Assembly: GCF_963583255.1 (NCBI RefSeq)
Contig: NC_084812.1
Coordinates: 25,401,565-25,465,564, forward strand
Direction: 5' to 3'
Source: Pyrus communis
Lineage: Eukaryota > Streptophyta > Magnoliopsida > Rosales > Rosaceae
Length of the DNA stretch: 64,000 nt
In this document: one piece after another, positions 10,351 to 22,116 of the stretch
Layout of the letters: each line of letters begins with the position of its first letter
How positions within the stretch are numbered: position 1 is the stretch's first letter
Program-made: the position numbers and the translations under genes
Notes under the pieces: generated by a model
What the model was told of the DNA's origin: nothing
The model's database searches: none
Seen by the model: only the letters and a program-made list of their open reading frames with translations

Positions 10351-10695
10351 GGCTTGACTGATGAAGAAAATGCAAAGTTGCGCCTTCAGGAGTTGGAAGC
10401 ACTGGATGAGAAAAGGCTCGAAGCTCAACAACACTTGGAATGCTACCAAGCACGGTTATCCAAGGCATTCAACAAGAAAGTCCGCCCAAGGTCTTTCCAA
10501 GCCGGAGATCTCGTGCTAGCATCGCGTATGCCTATCATTACAACTCATAAGACAAAAAGCAAGTTCACATCAAAGTGGGATGGACCCTACGTAATACAAG
10601 AGATCTACACCAATGGCGCTTACTTAATCATGGCAGAAGACGGGTTGAAGATCGGCCCCATCAACGGCAGATTTTTGAAGCGCTACTACCCCTAA
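10351..10695 (+). pseudogene. Integrase C-terminal fragment of a Ty3/gypsy polyprotein
   Basis: The reading frame begins without a native start at the LTR 2 junction and runs about 114 codons to a stop. It carries the hallmarks of the end of a plant Ty3/gypsy integrase: an ECYQARLSKAFNKKVRPRSF helix, GDLVLA, then KFTSKWDGPYVI and NGRFLKRYYP. This GDLVL...W.GPY arrangement is the C-terminal integrase domain that follows the catalytic core. The core, RNase H, reverse transcriptase and protease are all absent. It is the only pol sequence in the window, and it shows that the gag-only units derive from, or recombined with, an autonomous relative. Confidence 0.88.
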
Positions 10696-10998
10696 AGCAA
10701 ACGCACCACGCTCCTGGCCCGCAAGAGCATAAACTGTGTACGGCAAAATCATCAAAAAAAAAAAAAAAACCATCACTCATTTGAACTACGTCATGACTTG
10801 ATCCCTCCTCAACCAAGGGTACGTAGGCAACTTGAAACTTCAAAACTTCAAGTACAGTCACATCATCAAAAAAAAAAAAAAAAAAAAAAAAAGGGAAATA
10901 ACACTTCTTGGTGATGTATATGTTTTATCTGTATTTAGCATAATACACTGAATAAAATAAAACATGTTCATTGATCTCCGAGAAATTACAAGTGCGTA

Positions 10999-11042
<44 letters not shown>

Positions 11043-11051
11043 ATGGAGCTT
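10696..11051 (+). other. Post-pol spacer of unit 2 with three poly(A) tracts
   Basis: Only a remnant of the ~38-bp repeat tract remains (GCTCCTGGCCCGCAAGAGC). Homopolymer A runs lie at about 10745-10760, 10868-10892 and 11001-11039. The same layout appears in units 6, 8 and 9. Confidence 0.7.
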
Positions 11052-11672
11052 TCATAAAGGTTGTTCACGTGAAGCCCCACTACTTGGGAAAACTACAGAA
11101 GCGGGAGGCATCAAAGAAGAGGCCTCAATACTTGGTGGAACGCTAGATGAGCCAGGAAAAAGGTGCCTCTGGAAGAAAGCAGCAAGCCTTTGACGGTCAC
11201 TTTGACGGTCACTTTGAATTCGACCACTGGATTCTTGCAGCTCATCAAGCTTCCTCTTCATGCCCGTCGAATAGTTATTTGCAAGCACATGCAAACTTCT
11301 ATTCTCGTGCTTAAGCTGTTTGATCTCTTGCTTAAGAGTTTCCACCTCCGCCATCAATGATTCCACTTGGCGGGATCGAGCAAGTAGGCGTTGGCCCATG
11401 TTGGACACAGAGCCTGCGCACTGAACACTGAGAGTTAGGGACTCTTGAACGGCCAACTCATCGGACCGTTCTGAAAGCAGCCTGCTATCTTTTGGAGTGA
11501 GGAAGTTCCTAGCTACTATCGTAGCTGTTGTTGCGTCCTTCATCACAGAATCTTCACCTGTCAAAGGGCCATTAGAAGATAAGAAAGAAGGGCACCATAC
11601 ATTTACCTGACGCGGCGCACTCGGATCACTGCTGAGACTCAAATCTAAGCAAATGTTAGACGGGTTAGCCAT
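11052..11672 (-). CDS. Antisense coiled-coil ORF, unit 2
   Basis: A 206-codon frame on the strand opposite to gag. I place the start at MANPSN, not two codons upstream (where the codon is TTG), because the divergent copy at 35593-36240 also begins there. Residues 92-147 look like a coiled coil (VESLMAEVETLKQEIKQL followed by a basic KRKLDEL segment). The N-terminus is Ser/Pro-rich and the C-terminus is Pro/Ser/Val-rich. There is no catalytic motif, signal peptide or membrane segment. Antisense ORFs between pol and the 3' LTR are known in some Tat-lineage plant gypsy elements; equating this with them is inference. Function unknown. Confidence 0.6.
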   Translation of the reverse strand: MANPSNICLDLSLSSDPSAPRQVNVWCPSFLSSNGPLTGEDSVMKDATTATIVARNFLTPKDSRLLSERSDELAVQESLTLSVQCAGSVSNMGQRLLARSRQVESLMAEVETLKQEIKQLKHENRSLHVLANNYSTGMKRKLDELQESSGRIQSDRQSDRQRLAAFFQRHLFPGSSSVPPSIEASSLMPPASVVFPSSGASREQPL

Positions 11673-13098
11673 TGTCAAAAGGTTAAAAGAGAAAGGTAGA
11701 TGGAGTAAAATCAGAAAGGGCCGAAGACGATTTTCACAAACGGGCGATCTTCAAAGTGTGCATGTTGGAGGTGATCGATACCTCTATAAAAAGCCAAGGC
11801 GACGCGACCACCGATTCAAAAAATCGGATTTTCCTGCGTGAAGTTCGGCGACGCTTTCGCGGCTTTTCAGATAACGCGTTCAACTTTGTCAAAAGATCTC
11901 TGACAAAGTTGAAAACACGTGAAGGTTATCATCCCAACTACGCACCTTTGCCAACAAGCGTGGTGACAGAGCCGCACCCGTGACTACTTTTTCGAAGAGG
12001 CGCTCGCTCAGAAATCGAAGAGACGCTTGTTAAAAAATCGAAGAGACGTTTGTCGACAAGGGTAAAAGAACATAACCACCACTTGCTATTGGGAAATCCC
12101 TATATATGTCGACCTTCATCTTTTATGGCAAGGCAGACCTAAAAAAAAATGCCCAACTCTTCCTTACCTCTGAGGGCGCACTCCCAGCAAAGCCTCTCGA
12201 AATACTCAATTTTTTCTTCTTCCCCAAAGAAGATACCAGATGCCTGGAGTACAGATGACCCAGGAGGAAACGGTAGATTGAAGTATGTGGAGACAAGCAC
12301 AACAAATACATGTGCTGATCCATTCGCCGCTTCTTCAAAAGCAAAGGTATCTCATATCATCAAGGTCGAAAGCAAAGGTATCTCATATCATGCTTTTTCC
12401 TTGTCTTTTCCTTTGTCCTTGTTCTTACTCGCATGGCAAAGTGAAAGAAGCAATCAGCCGGCACTTGGAGTCAGTCTTCCGATCTGGAACCGACTGCCTG
12501 GAATCTATTCCCTGGTTGCTTACCTAGCGTTGCTCTCGAGTAGTCATCTTCAACGGTTGATACACTTCCAGAGAAGGGACCACTTCTGCAAAGGGGAGCA
12601 AGTAAGGCAAGTGAAAATGATACATTAAAGCATGTGGAGACAAGCAACAACTGCATATGCTGAGCTATCCTCTAACCCTCTTTAATACGAATTGGAGAGA
12701 TTGAACAAAGAAACAGAAAAAAAGAGTAAAGCTCAGACCTTCGGGGGAGACCAAAAGAATCCTGCTGCCCAGTTCAAGAGTAGCACAAAGGAAAATCAAC
12801 TATTGGAGGAAACCAGAAAATCTTCCAGTCGAACTCAAGATCAAGCCTCGATGGCCCTTGAAGAAATTTCCAGCCCAGTTCAAGACTAAGCCTGTGGAAA
12901 ATCAACGATTGGAGGAAACCAGAAAATCTTCCAGTCGAACTCAAGATCAAGCCTCAATGGCCCTTGAAGAAATTTCCAGCCTAATTCAAGATCAAGCCTC
13001 GACGGCCCTTGGGTTGACATCTACATTAAGGGACTTCAAAACGCATCTTCTACACGTGACAAGCACATGTCTACGACGCGCCTTGAAGTGGGGGCATT
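11673..13098 (+). other. 3' non-coding region of unit 2
   Basis: No convincing gene. It holds the start side of the antisense ORF (minus-strand TTTTTATAGAGG at about 11784-11795, a possible TATA). A short array follows at about 12760-13010 of GGAAACCAGAAAATCTTCCAGTC + CAAGATCAAGCCTC + GGCCCTTGAAGAAAT. It ends with the polypurine tract GAAGTGGGGGCATT just before LTR 3. Confidence 0.65.
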
Positions 13099-14288
13099 TG
13101 TAGACATCGAAATTTCAGTAAAACAAATGTTCACCAATGCATTAAAGTTTTGACGTGTCAAGGCATACATGGCATACGCCACGTGTTGTACAAATTGTAC
13201 ACATGGCGTGTGACTCAACAAAATAGGAAGAAATACCCTTGAAGGATTAAACAAGTTTTTCTTCTCATTTTGGGCAATGACAAGGCAAGTACATTTCAAT
13301 CCATTGAGGATCAAAACAAGTTTTTCTTCTCATGTTGGGCAATGACAAGGTAAGCACACTTCAATCCATTACGGATCAAAGAAAGTTTTTCTCATTTGGG
13401 CAATGACAAAGCATACACATTTCAAGTTTAAAATGGTATTAAGTGGGAAATTAGGCCATAAGTTACACCACTTCAATTTCAATATTGCATTAAGTGGGAA
13501 ATTAGGCCATAAGTTACACCACTTCAATTTCAATATTGCATTAAGTGGGAAATTAGGCCATAAGTTAGACCACTTCAATTTCAATATTGCATTAAGTGGG
13601 AAAATTAGGCAATGGTGCTTGGAAAGGAAAAAAATATTTTGTGGTGGTGATTCATTCTCAAAGCCTATAAATAGGCTTCTCCATCAAGGTATCAAACATC
13701 AAGGAATTCACAAATACATTTCTCTACTCCCAAATTGGAAGAGAACTCCCCAAATCCTTGAAGCTTTGAAACTCTAAAGCTTTCAAGCAAATCCCGAAGG
13801 ATCAAGAAAGCACTCTTCGTTCTTCGTTAAATCCTCTTTCAAGATCAAGCCCCGACGGCCCTTGAAGAAAGTGTTCATCCGTTCATCCTAAGCTCAAGCC
13901 CCAACGGCCCTTTGGATCAACAACCTCAACAAATCCACACATCCAATCGTTCTTCAAGATTAAGCCCAAAAGCCCTTGAAGATCCGCTCATCCATCAACC
14001 TTCAAGATCAAGCCCAAAAGCCCTTGAAGAAATCCACACAACCATTATTCAAGATCAAGCCCCGACGGCCCTTGAAGAAAGTGTTCATCCGTTCATCAAC
14101 TGTTCATCCTTAGATCAAGCCCCGACGGCCCTTTGGATCAACAACTCATCCACAATCCTACACCCTACGAAGATAGAATCAGAGGACCAAATTTGAGAGA
14201 GATCGTAACCCCAAAATCATAAACACAAAAATATTATTTTGTACACGTTATTCTGGTTTCTTGTTTCAAGGAATCTTTCGTGTTCACA
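13099..14288 (+). repeat. LTR 3 (1190 bp, short array)
   Basis: Both termini are intact. It is shorter than LTR 1 because of loss of array units after about 14095. It shares GAAACTCTAAAGCTTTCAAG with LTR 9 only. Confidence 0.88.
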
Positions 14289-14360
14289 AATTTGGCACGC
14301 CCAGTGGGACAATCTCTACCTCTCATCTCTGTCTCCGTTCAAGATATTTAAGCACAGTCC

Positions 14361-15718
14361 ATGGCTTCAAACAAAGAACAAGTCATGATTATCGGCACTA
14401 CCTCCATTGAAAAACAGTTGGTTCAGATGAAGGAAACAATTGCAAGGCTACTAAAGACTGCAGAGGAGAAAAACTTGCAAACCGCCGGACTCATCAACCG
14501 TCTGGAGGCGCAACATGGCGTCAAAGTGAAACCAAGCTCTCTTCCAACTAAGAAGACCGAAGAAGGCTTTAACCCAAATGCCTACGAACTCATGTCAAAG
14601 GCTAGGCATGACTTTGCTTCCTCTTCAAATCTTGGAAAGAAGGTTTCAAACACCGTCAACGACAAAGATCGTGACCTCACCAAAACTCAAAAGAAGTTGA
14701 AGGAGCATGGTTACGGAGTTGACAACAACCAAAGCACACCTCCAAAATCAATGGCATCAAGCAAGGGACAAGCCGTTCTTGCAACCACCAAGGGAAGAAG
14801 CATAAGCACTTCCGCCGCAAATGGAGCATCCATTGGTGCCACAACCACTTCTCAACATGCCGCTGCAAAGTTGGTACTGCTAAGCAAGCAAGAGCAGCAT
14901 CAAATGCGCGAGTCGGTCATCCACCTGACCTTGATGGGGGCACCAAAGCATGCTATTGAGGGACACAAGATGACACCCCAAAATGGCCAATGGGGTTCTT
15001 CATCAGCACTATGGATGTCTGAAGGAAAGTCAAGTCTATTGGTTGCACAAGTCATGACCATCGGCGTCACCTCTGTTGAAGAACAACTGGCTCAAATGAG
15101 CGAAGCAATTGCAAAGCTTACACAGACTATGGAAGAGAAGGACTTGCAGATTGCCGCACTTGTCAACCAACTAGATGCGCTGCCCGACGTGAAAGTCGAC
15201 CCAAATGTTGGCCTATTAAAGAAAGAAGTCGACGAAGAAGAGGAGCCTCCAGTGGAGAAAGTCGAAGAGAAGCTGAAGCTAGACCAAGCAACGGCGTTCA
15301 TGGAATCTCTCTCTATCCAGCAGCTACAGGAGATAATCGCAAGTACTGTCAAGACACAGTACGAAGGAAGCTCGCATGACTCCGTACTGTACTCAAAGCC
15401 TTACTCCAAGAAGATTGATGCTTTGAAGATGCCAAGGGGTTATCAGCCCCCAAAATTCATGCAGTTCGATGGAAAAGGCAACCCGAAGCAACATGTCGCC
15501 CATTTCATTGAAACTTGCAACAATGCTGGGACAGAGGGAGACTACCTTGTCAAACAGTTCGTACGTTCGCTGAAAAGTAACGCTTTTGACTGGTACACCG
15601 ACCTCGAACCCGAGTCTATCAACAGTTGGGACCAGCTAGAAAGGGAATTCCTCAACCGTTTCTACAGCACTCGTCGTACTGTAAGCATGCTAGAGCTGAC
15701 CAGTACGAAACAGTGGAG
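14361..15718 (+). pseudogene. Gag, unit 3: truncated inside the gag domain
   Basis: It matches the intact family gag from MASNKEQVM to about residue 453 (TSTKQW) in the middle of the retrotransposon gag domain. It is then cut and joined to an inverted piece of the ~38-bp repeat tract (15719-15812). The frame stays open for another 43 codons by chance into the next LTR. The zinc-knuckle-like motif is missing. The N-terminal half is of the same subtype as units 6 and 9 ([16 protein letters not shown]). Confidence 0.85.
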
Positions 15719-15812
15719 GCAGTTTCAGCTCGTGCAGGCAAGGAGCGTTTTGGTGCCGTTTGCAGTTTCAGCTCGTGCAGGCAAGGAGCGTTTGGTGCCG
15801 TTTGCAGTTTCA
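15719..15812 (-). repeat. Inverted fragment of the post-gag repeat tract at a junction
   Basis: The sequence is the reverse complement of about two and a half units of the tract that normally follows gag (CTCCTTGCCTGCACGAGCTGA form). It bridges truncated gag 3 and an LTR 4 that lacks its first 14 bases. This is the only inverted segment in the array. Confidence 0.8.
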
Positions 15813-17212
15813 GTAAAACAAATGTTCACCAATGCATTAAAGTTTTGACGTGTCAAGGCATACATGGCATACGCCACGTGTTGTACAAATTGTACACATG
15901 GCGTGTGACTCAACAAAATAGGAAGAAATACCCTTGAAGGATTAAACAAGTTTTTCTTCTCATTTTGGGCAATGACAAGGCAAGTACATTTCAATCCATT
16001 GAGGATCAAAACAAGTTTTTCTTCTCATTTTGGGCAATGACAAGGCAAGTACATTTCAATCCATTGAGGATCAAAACAAGTTTTTCTTCTCATGTTGGGC
16101 AATGACAAGGTAAGCACACTTCAATCCATTACGGATCAAAGAAAGTTTTTCTCATTTGGGCAATGACAAAGCATACACATTTCAAGTTTAAAATGGTATT
16201 AAGTGGGAAATTAGGCCATAAGTTACACCACTTCAATTTCAATATTGCATTAAGTGGGAAATTAGGCCATAAGTTACACCACTTCAATTTCAATATTGCA
16301 TTAAGTGGGAAATTAGGCCATAAGTTAGACCACTTCAATTTCAATATTGCATTAAGTGGGAAAATTAGGCAATGGTGCTTGGAAAGGAAAAAAATATTTT
16401 GTGGTGGTGATTCATTCTCAAAGCCTATAAATAGGCTTCTCCATCAAGGTATCAAACATCAAGGAATTCACAAATACATTTCTCTACTCCCAAATTGGAA
16501 GAGAATTCCCCAAATCCTTGAAGCTTTGAAACTCCAAAGCTCTCAAGCATCCAAATTCCCAAGAATTCCGAAGGATCAAGAAAGCATTCTTCGTTCTTCG
16601 TCAAATCCTCCTTCAAGATCAAGCCCCAACGGCCCTTGAAGAACTCCCACCAACTCAAGATCAAGCCCCGACGGCCCCTTGAAGAAAGTGTTCATCATTC
16701 ATCATCCGTTCATCCTAAGATCAAGCCCCAACGGCCCCTTGGATCAATAGCACAAACAAATCCACACATCCAATCGTTCTTCAAGACTAAGCCCAAAAGC
16801 CCTTGAAGATCTGCTCATCCATCAACCTTCAAGATCAAGCCCAAAAGCCCTTGAAGAAATCCACACATCCAATCGTTCTTCAAGATTAAGCCCAAAAGCC
16901 CTTGAAGATCCGCTCATCCATCAACCTTCAAGATCAAGTCCAAAAGCCCTTGAAGAAATCCACACAACCATTATTCAAGATCAAGCCCCGACGGCCCTTG
17001 AAGAAAGTGTTCATCCGTTCATCAACTGTTCATCCTTAGATCAAGCCCCGACGGCCCTTTGGATCAACAACTCATCCACAAACCTACACCCTACGAAGAT
17101 AGAATCAGAGGACCAAATTTGAGAGATCGTAACCCCAAAATCATAAACACAAAAATATTATTTTGTACACGTTTTTCTTGTTTCTTGTTTCAAGGAATCT
17201 TCCGTGTTCACA
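15808..17212 (+). repeat. LTR 4, lacking its first 14 bases
   Basis: It begins at TTTCAGTAAAAC. It carries an extra copy of the TTTTTCTTCTCATTTTGGGC block near 15950-16090. Its right half (CTCAAGCATCCAAATTCCC) matches LTR 5 and no other. Confidence 0.87.
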
Positions 17213-17284
17213 AATTTGGCACGCTCGGTGGGACAATCTCTACCTCTCATCTCTGTCTCCGTTCAAGATATTCAAGCACAGTCC

Positions 17285-19654
17285 ATGGCTTCAAACAAAG
17301 AACAAGTCATGACTATCGGCACTACCTCCATTGAAAGACAGCTGGTTCAGATGAAGGAAACAATTGCAAGGCTGATAAAGACTGCAGAGGAGAAAAACTT
17401 GCAAACCGCCGGACTCATCAACCGTTTGGAGGCACAGCATGGCGTCAAAGTGAAACCAAGCTCTCTTCCAACTAAGCAGACCGAAGAAGGCTTTAACCCA
17501 AATGCCTACGAACTCATGTCAAAGGCTAGGCATGACTTTGCTTCCTCTTCAAATCTTGGAAAGAAGGTTTCAAACACCGTCAACGACAAAGATCGTGACC
17601 TCACCAAAACTCAAAAGAAGTTGAAGGAGCAGGGTTACGGAGTTGACAACAACCAAAGCACACCTCCAAAATCAATGGCATCAAGTAAGGGACAAGCCGT
17701 TCTTGCAACCACCAAGGGAAGAAGCATAAGCACTTCCGCCATAAATGGAGCATCCATTGGTGCCACAACCACTCCTCAACATGCTGCTGCAAAGTTGATA
17801 CCGCCAAGCAAGCAAGAGCAGCACCAAAGGCGCGAGTCGGTCATCAACCTAACCATGCTGGCGGCACCAAAACATGCTATTGAGGCGCACAAGATGACAC
17901 CCGAAAACGGCCAATGGGGTTCTTCATCAGCACTATGGATGTCTGAAGGAAAGTCGTGTCTATTGGTTGCACAAGTCATGACCATCGGCGTCACCTCTGT
18001 TGAAGAACAACTGGCTCAAATGAGCGAAGCAATTGCAAAGCTTACACAGACTGTGGAAGAGAAGGATTTGCAGATCGCCGCACTCATCAACCAACTAGAT
18101 GCGCAGCTCGACATGAAAGTCGACCCAAATGTTGGTCCATTAAAGAAAGAAGTCGACGAAGAAGAGGAGCCTCCAGTGGAGAAAGTCGAAGAGAAGCTGA
18201 AGCTAGACCAAGCAACGGCGTTCATGGAATCTCTCTCTATCCAGCAGCTACAGGAGATGATCGCAAGCACTGTCAAGACACAGTACGAAGGAAGCTCGCA
18301 TGACTCCGTACTGTACTCAAAGCCTTACTCCAAGAAGATTGATGCTTTGAAGATGCCAAGGGGTTATCAGCCCCCAAAATTCATGTAGTTCGATGGAAAA
18401 GGCAACCCGAAGCAACATGTCGCCCATTTCATTGAAACTTGCAACAATGCTGGGACAGAGGGAGACTACCTTGTCAAACAGTTTGTACGTTCGCTGAAAA
18501 GTAACGCTTTTGACTGGTACACCGACCTCGAACCCGAGTCTATCAACAGTTGGGACCAGCTAGAAAGGGAATTCCTCAACCGTTTCTACAGCACTCGTCG
18601 TACTGTAAGCATGCTAGAGCTGACCAGTACGAAACAGTGGAGAGATGAACCTGTCATCAACTACATAAATAGATGGCGCTCCTTAAGTCTGGATTGTAAA
18701 GATCGGCTTTCTGAAACCTCTGCCATTGAGATGTGCGTTCAAGGCATGCAGTGGGGACTACACTACATCCTTCAAGGCATTAAACCACGAACATTTGAGG
18801 AGTTAGCCACCCGCGCCCATGATATGGAGTTAAGCATCACCCGTCATGGGAAGAAAGAACAGATCGCCGACTACAAGAATGACAAAGTTTTGGGGCCAAA
18901 GGTGGATAAGGCTGCGTGGAAACCCACCAAGGAAGCAATGACGGTCAACACAACTCCAGTCAAAACCCATACACGAGGCAAGGCGATTCAAACCGAAGCT
19001 TTTCGTGATCAAGAGATACGTAGACGCACTTTGAAGGAGCTTGAGGAGAAGACTTATCCATTCCCCGACTCTGACGTGGTTGCCATGTTGAAAGACTTGC
19101 TTGACAAAAAGGTGATCGACCTACCTGAGTGCAAACGGCCGGAAGAGATGAACCGTACTGACAGTCTAAGGTACTGTAAATTCCACCGCTTCATTGGTCA
19201 TCCGACAGAAAAGTGCTTTGTGCTAAAAGATGTCATCATGAAGTTGGCTCAGAAAGGGATCATCGAGCTAGATCTTAATGATGTGGTGAAGTCAAACTAT
19301 ACCACCGTCACTTCTGGCTCTTTGAACTCAAAATCTTCACCTCAACCGCTGGGGGCATGCTCCAAAACCATGTCAGTCACGTCAAGTGAAGTTGAAGGAT
19401 GGACTTATGTCACTCCAAAGAAAATGCACAAGAAACATAGGTCTCCTCCACAAGTTCACCAATCGGAAAGGGGGCAAAGCAGCTACCGCCAACCTTCAAA
19501 GCTACATGAAAATGTTGAGGATGATGAAATTATGACACAAAGATCGTCCGTTGCCATCACGATGCGCGATTTCTTCCCAAAAGACTTCTTCAATCACTCA
19601 GTCAAGACTCCTTGCTATGAAGATTGCAAGGAATGCCTCTCTAAGATCGTTTGA
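17285..19654 (+). pseudogene. Gag, unit 4: full length with one in-frame stop
   Basis: The 790-codon frame is collinear with the intact gags but carries CAG-to-TAG at 18386-18388, just before the gag domain. The parts on either side stay open (to 18388, and 18389-19654). It is the CGCTCGG leader subtype with INGASIG and LIPPSKQEQ, as in units 7 and 8. It also has Q for K at residue 86. A single nonsense change in an otherwise undamaged copy indicates recent loss. Confidence 0.88.
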
Positions 19655-20026
19655 CAAATTCAAAAAAACGCTCCTCGTTCGCACGAGCCTAAAAGGCGAC
19701 AACCAACGCTCCTCGTTCGCACGAGCCTAAAAGGCGACAACCAAAGCTCCTCGTTCGCACGAGCCTAAAAGGTGACAACAAACGCTCCTTGCCTGCACGA
19801 GCTGAAACTGCAAACGGCACCAAAACGCTCCTGGCCCGCAAGAGCATAAACTGCGTACGGCAAAATCATCATCAAAACCATCACTCATTTGAACTACGTT
19901 ATGACTTGATCTCTTCTTTGGAAGAGTACGTAGGCAACTTGAAACTTCAAAACTTCAAGTACAGTCACATCAAAATAAATAAATAAATGTTTCATTAAAA
20001 GAAAGTCAATTTTATTACAAAAGGAG

Positions 20027-20061
<35 letters not shown>

Positions 20062-20069
20062 TGGAGCTT
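19655..20069 (+). repeat. Post-gag ~38-bp repeat tract and poly(A), unit 4
   Basis: Four to five copies of CTCCTCGTTCGCACGAGCCT + AAAAGGCGACAACC follow the gag stop, to about 19850. A poly(A) tract of about 31 lies just before the antisense ORF. Unit 4 has the AAATAAATAAATG spacer, in contrast to units 2, 6, 8 and 9. Confidence 0.75.
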
Positions 20070-20690
20070 TCATAAATGTTGTTCACGTGAAGCCCCACTA
20101 CTTGGGAAAACTACAGAAGCGGGAGGCATCAAAGAAGAGGCCTCAATACTTGGTGGAACGCTAGATGAGCCAGGAAAAAGGTGCCTCTGGAAGAAAGCAG
20201 CAAGCCTTTGACGGTCACTTTGACGGTCACTTTGAATTCGACCACTGGATTCTTGCAGCTCATCAAGCTTCCTCTTCATGCCCGTCGAATAGTTATTTGC
20301 AAGCACATGCAAACTTCTATTCTCGTGCTTAAGCTGTTTGATCTCTTGCTTAAGAGTTTCCACCTCCGCCATCAATGATTCCACTTGGCGGGATCGAGCA
20401 AGTAGGCGTTGGCCCATGTTGGACACAGAGCCTGCGCACTGAACACTGAGAGTTAGGGACTCTTGAACGGCCAACTCATCGGACCGTTCTGAAAGCAGCC
20501 TGCTATCTTTTGGAGTGAGGAAGTTCCTAGCTACTATCGTAGCTGTTGTTGCGTCCTTCATCACAGAATCTTCACCTGTCAAAGGGCCATTAGAAGATAA
20601 GAAAGAAGGGCACCATACATTTACCTGACGCGGCGCACTCGGATCACTGCTGAGACTCAAATCTAAGCAAATGTTAGACGGGTTAGCCAT
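20070..20690 (-). CDS. Antisense coiled-coil ORF, unit 4
   Basis: Same 206-codon frame as in unit 2, with a single visible difference at the C-terminus (EQHL for EQPL). Same start logic and same coiled-coil segment. It lies in a unit whose gag is dead, yet it remains intact. Function unknown. Confidence 0.6.
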   Translation of the reverse strand: MANPSNICLDLSLSSDPSAPRQVNVWCPSFLSSNGPLTGEDSVMKDATTATIVARNFLTPKDSRLLSERSDELAVQESLTLSVQCAGSVSNMGQRLLARSRQVESLMAEVETLKQEIKQLKHENRSLHVLANNYSTGMKRKLDELQESSGRIQSDRQSDRQRLAAFFQRHLFPGSSSVPPSIEASSLMPPASVVFPSSGASREQHL

Positions 20691-22116
20691 TGTCAAAAGG
20701 TTAAAAGAGAAAGGTAGATGGAGTAAAATCAGAAAGGGCCGAAGACGATTTTCACAAACGGGCGATCTTCAAAGTGTGCATGTTGGAGGTGATCGATACC
20801 TCTATAAAAAGCCAAGGCGACGCGACCACCGATTCAAAAAATCGGATTTTCCTGCGTGAAGTTCGGCGACGCTTTCGCGGCTTTTCAGATAACGCGTTCA
20901 ACTTTGTCAAAAGATCTCTGACAAAGTTGAAAACACGTGAAGGTTATCATCCCAACTACGCGCCTTTGCCAACAAGCGTGGTGACAGAGCCGCACCCGTG
21001 ACTACTTTTTCGAAGAGGCGCTCGCTCAGAAATCGAAGAGACGCTTGTTAAAAAATCGAAGAGACGTTTGTCGACAAGGGTAAAAGAACATAACCACCAC
21101 TTGCTATTGGGAAATCCCTATATATGTCGACCTTCATCTTTTATGGCAAGGCAGACCTAAAAAAAAATGCCCAACTCTTCCTTACCTCTGAGGGCGCACT
21201 CCCAGCAAAGCCTCTCGAAATACTTAATTTTTTCTTCTTCCCCAAAGAAGATACCAGATGCCTGGAGTACAGATGACCCAGGAGGAAACGGTAGATTGAA
21301 GTATGTGGAGACAAGCACAACAAATACATGTGCTGATCCATTCGCCGCTTCTTCAAAAGCAAAGGTATCTCATATCATCAAGGTCGAAAGCAAAGGTATC
21401 TCATATCATGCTTTTTCCTTGTCTTTTCCTTTGTCCTTGTTCTTACTCGCATGGCAAAGTGAAAGAAGCAATCAGCCAGCACTTGGAGTCAGTCTTCCGA
21501 TCTGGAACCGACTGCCTGGAATCTATTCCCTGGTTGCTTACCTAGCGTTGCTCTCGAGTAGTCATCTTCAACGGTTGATACACTTCCAGAGAAGGGACCA
21601 CTTCTGCAAAGGGGAGCAAGTAAGGCAAGTGAAAATGATACATTAAAGCATGTGGAGACAAGCAACAACTGCATATGCTGAGCTATCCTCTAACCCTCTT
21701 TAATACGAATTGGAGAGATTGAACAAAGAAACAGAAAAAAAGAGTAAAGCTCAGACCTTCGGGGGAGACCAAAAGAATCCTGCTGCCCAGTTCAAGAGTA
21801 GCACAAAGGAAAATCAACTATTGGAGGAAACCAGAAAATCTTCCAGTCGAACTCAAGATCAAGCCTCGATGGCCCTTGAAGAAATTTCCAGCCCAGTTCA
21901 AGACTAAGCCTGTGGAAAATCAACGATTGGAGGAAACCAGAAAATCTTCCAGTCGAACTCAAGATCAAGCCTCAATGGCCCTTGAAGAAATTTCCAGCCT
22001 AATTCAAGATCAAGCCTCGACGGCCCTTGGGTTGACATCTACATTAAGGGACTTCAAAACGCATCTTCTACACGTGACAAGCACATGTCTACGACGCGCC
22101 TTGAAGTGGGGGCATT
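20691..22116 (+). other. 3' non-coding region of unit 4
   Basis: Nearly identical to the unit 2 region, with the same distance to the next LTR. It contains the short GGAAACCAGAAAATC array and the polypurine tract. No gene seen. Confidence 0.65.

Noticed and set aside
11673..11678. Two extra codons at the start of the antisense ORF
   Set aside because: The upstream codon is TTG, and the divergent copy starts at MANPSN.
12149..12628. 159-codon frame in the 3' non-coding region, repeated in several units
   Set aside because: The copies are nearly identical, so conservation is uninformative. The diverged unit 7 region breaks the frame, and no family is recognised.
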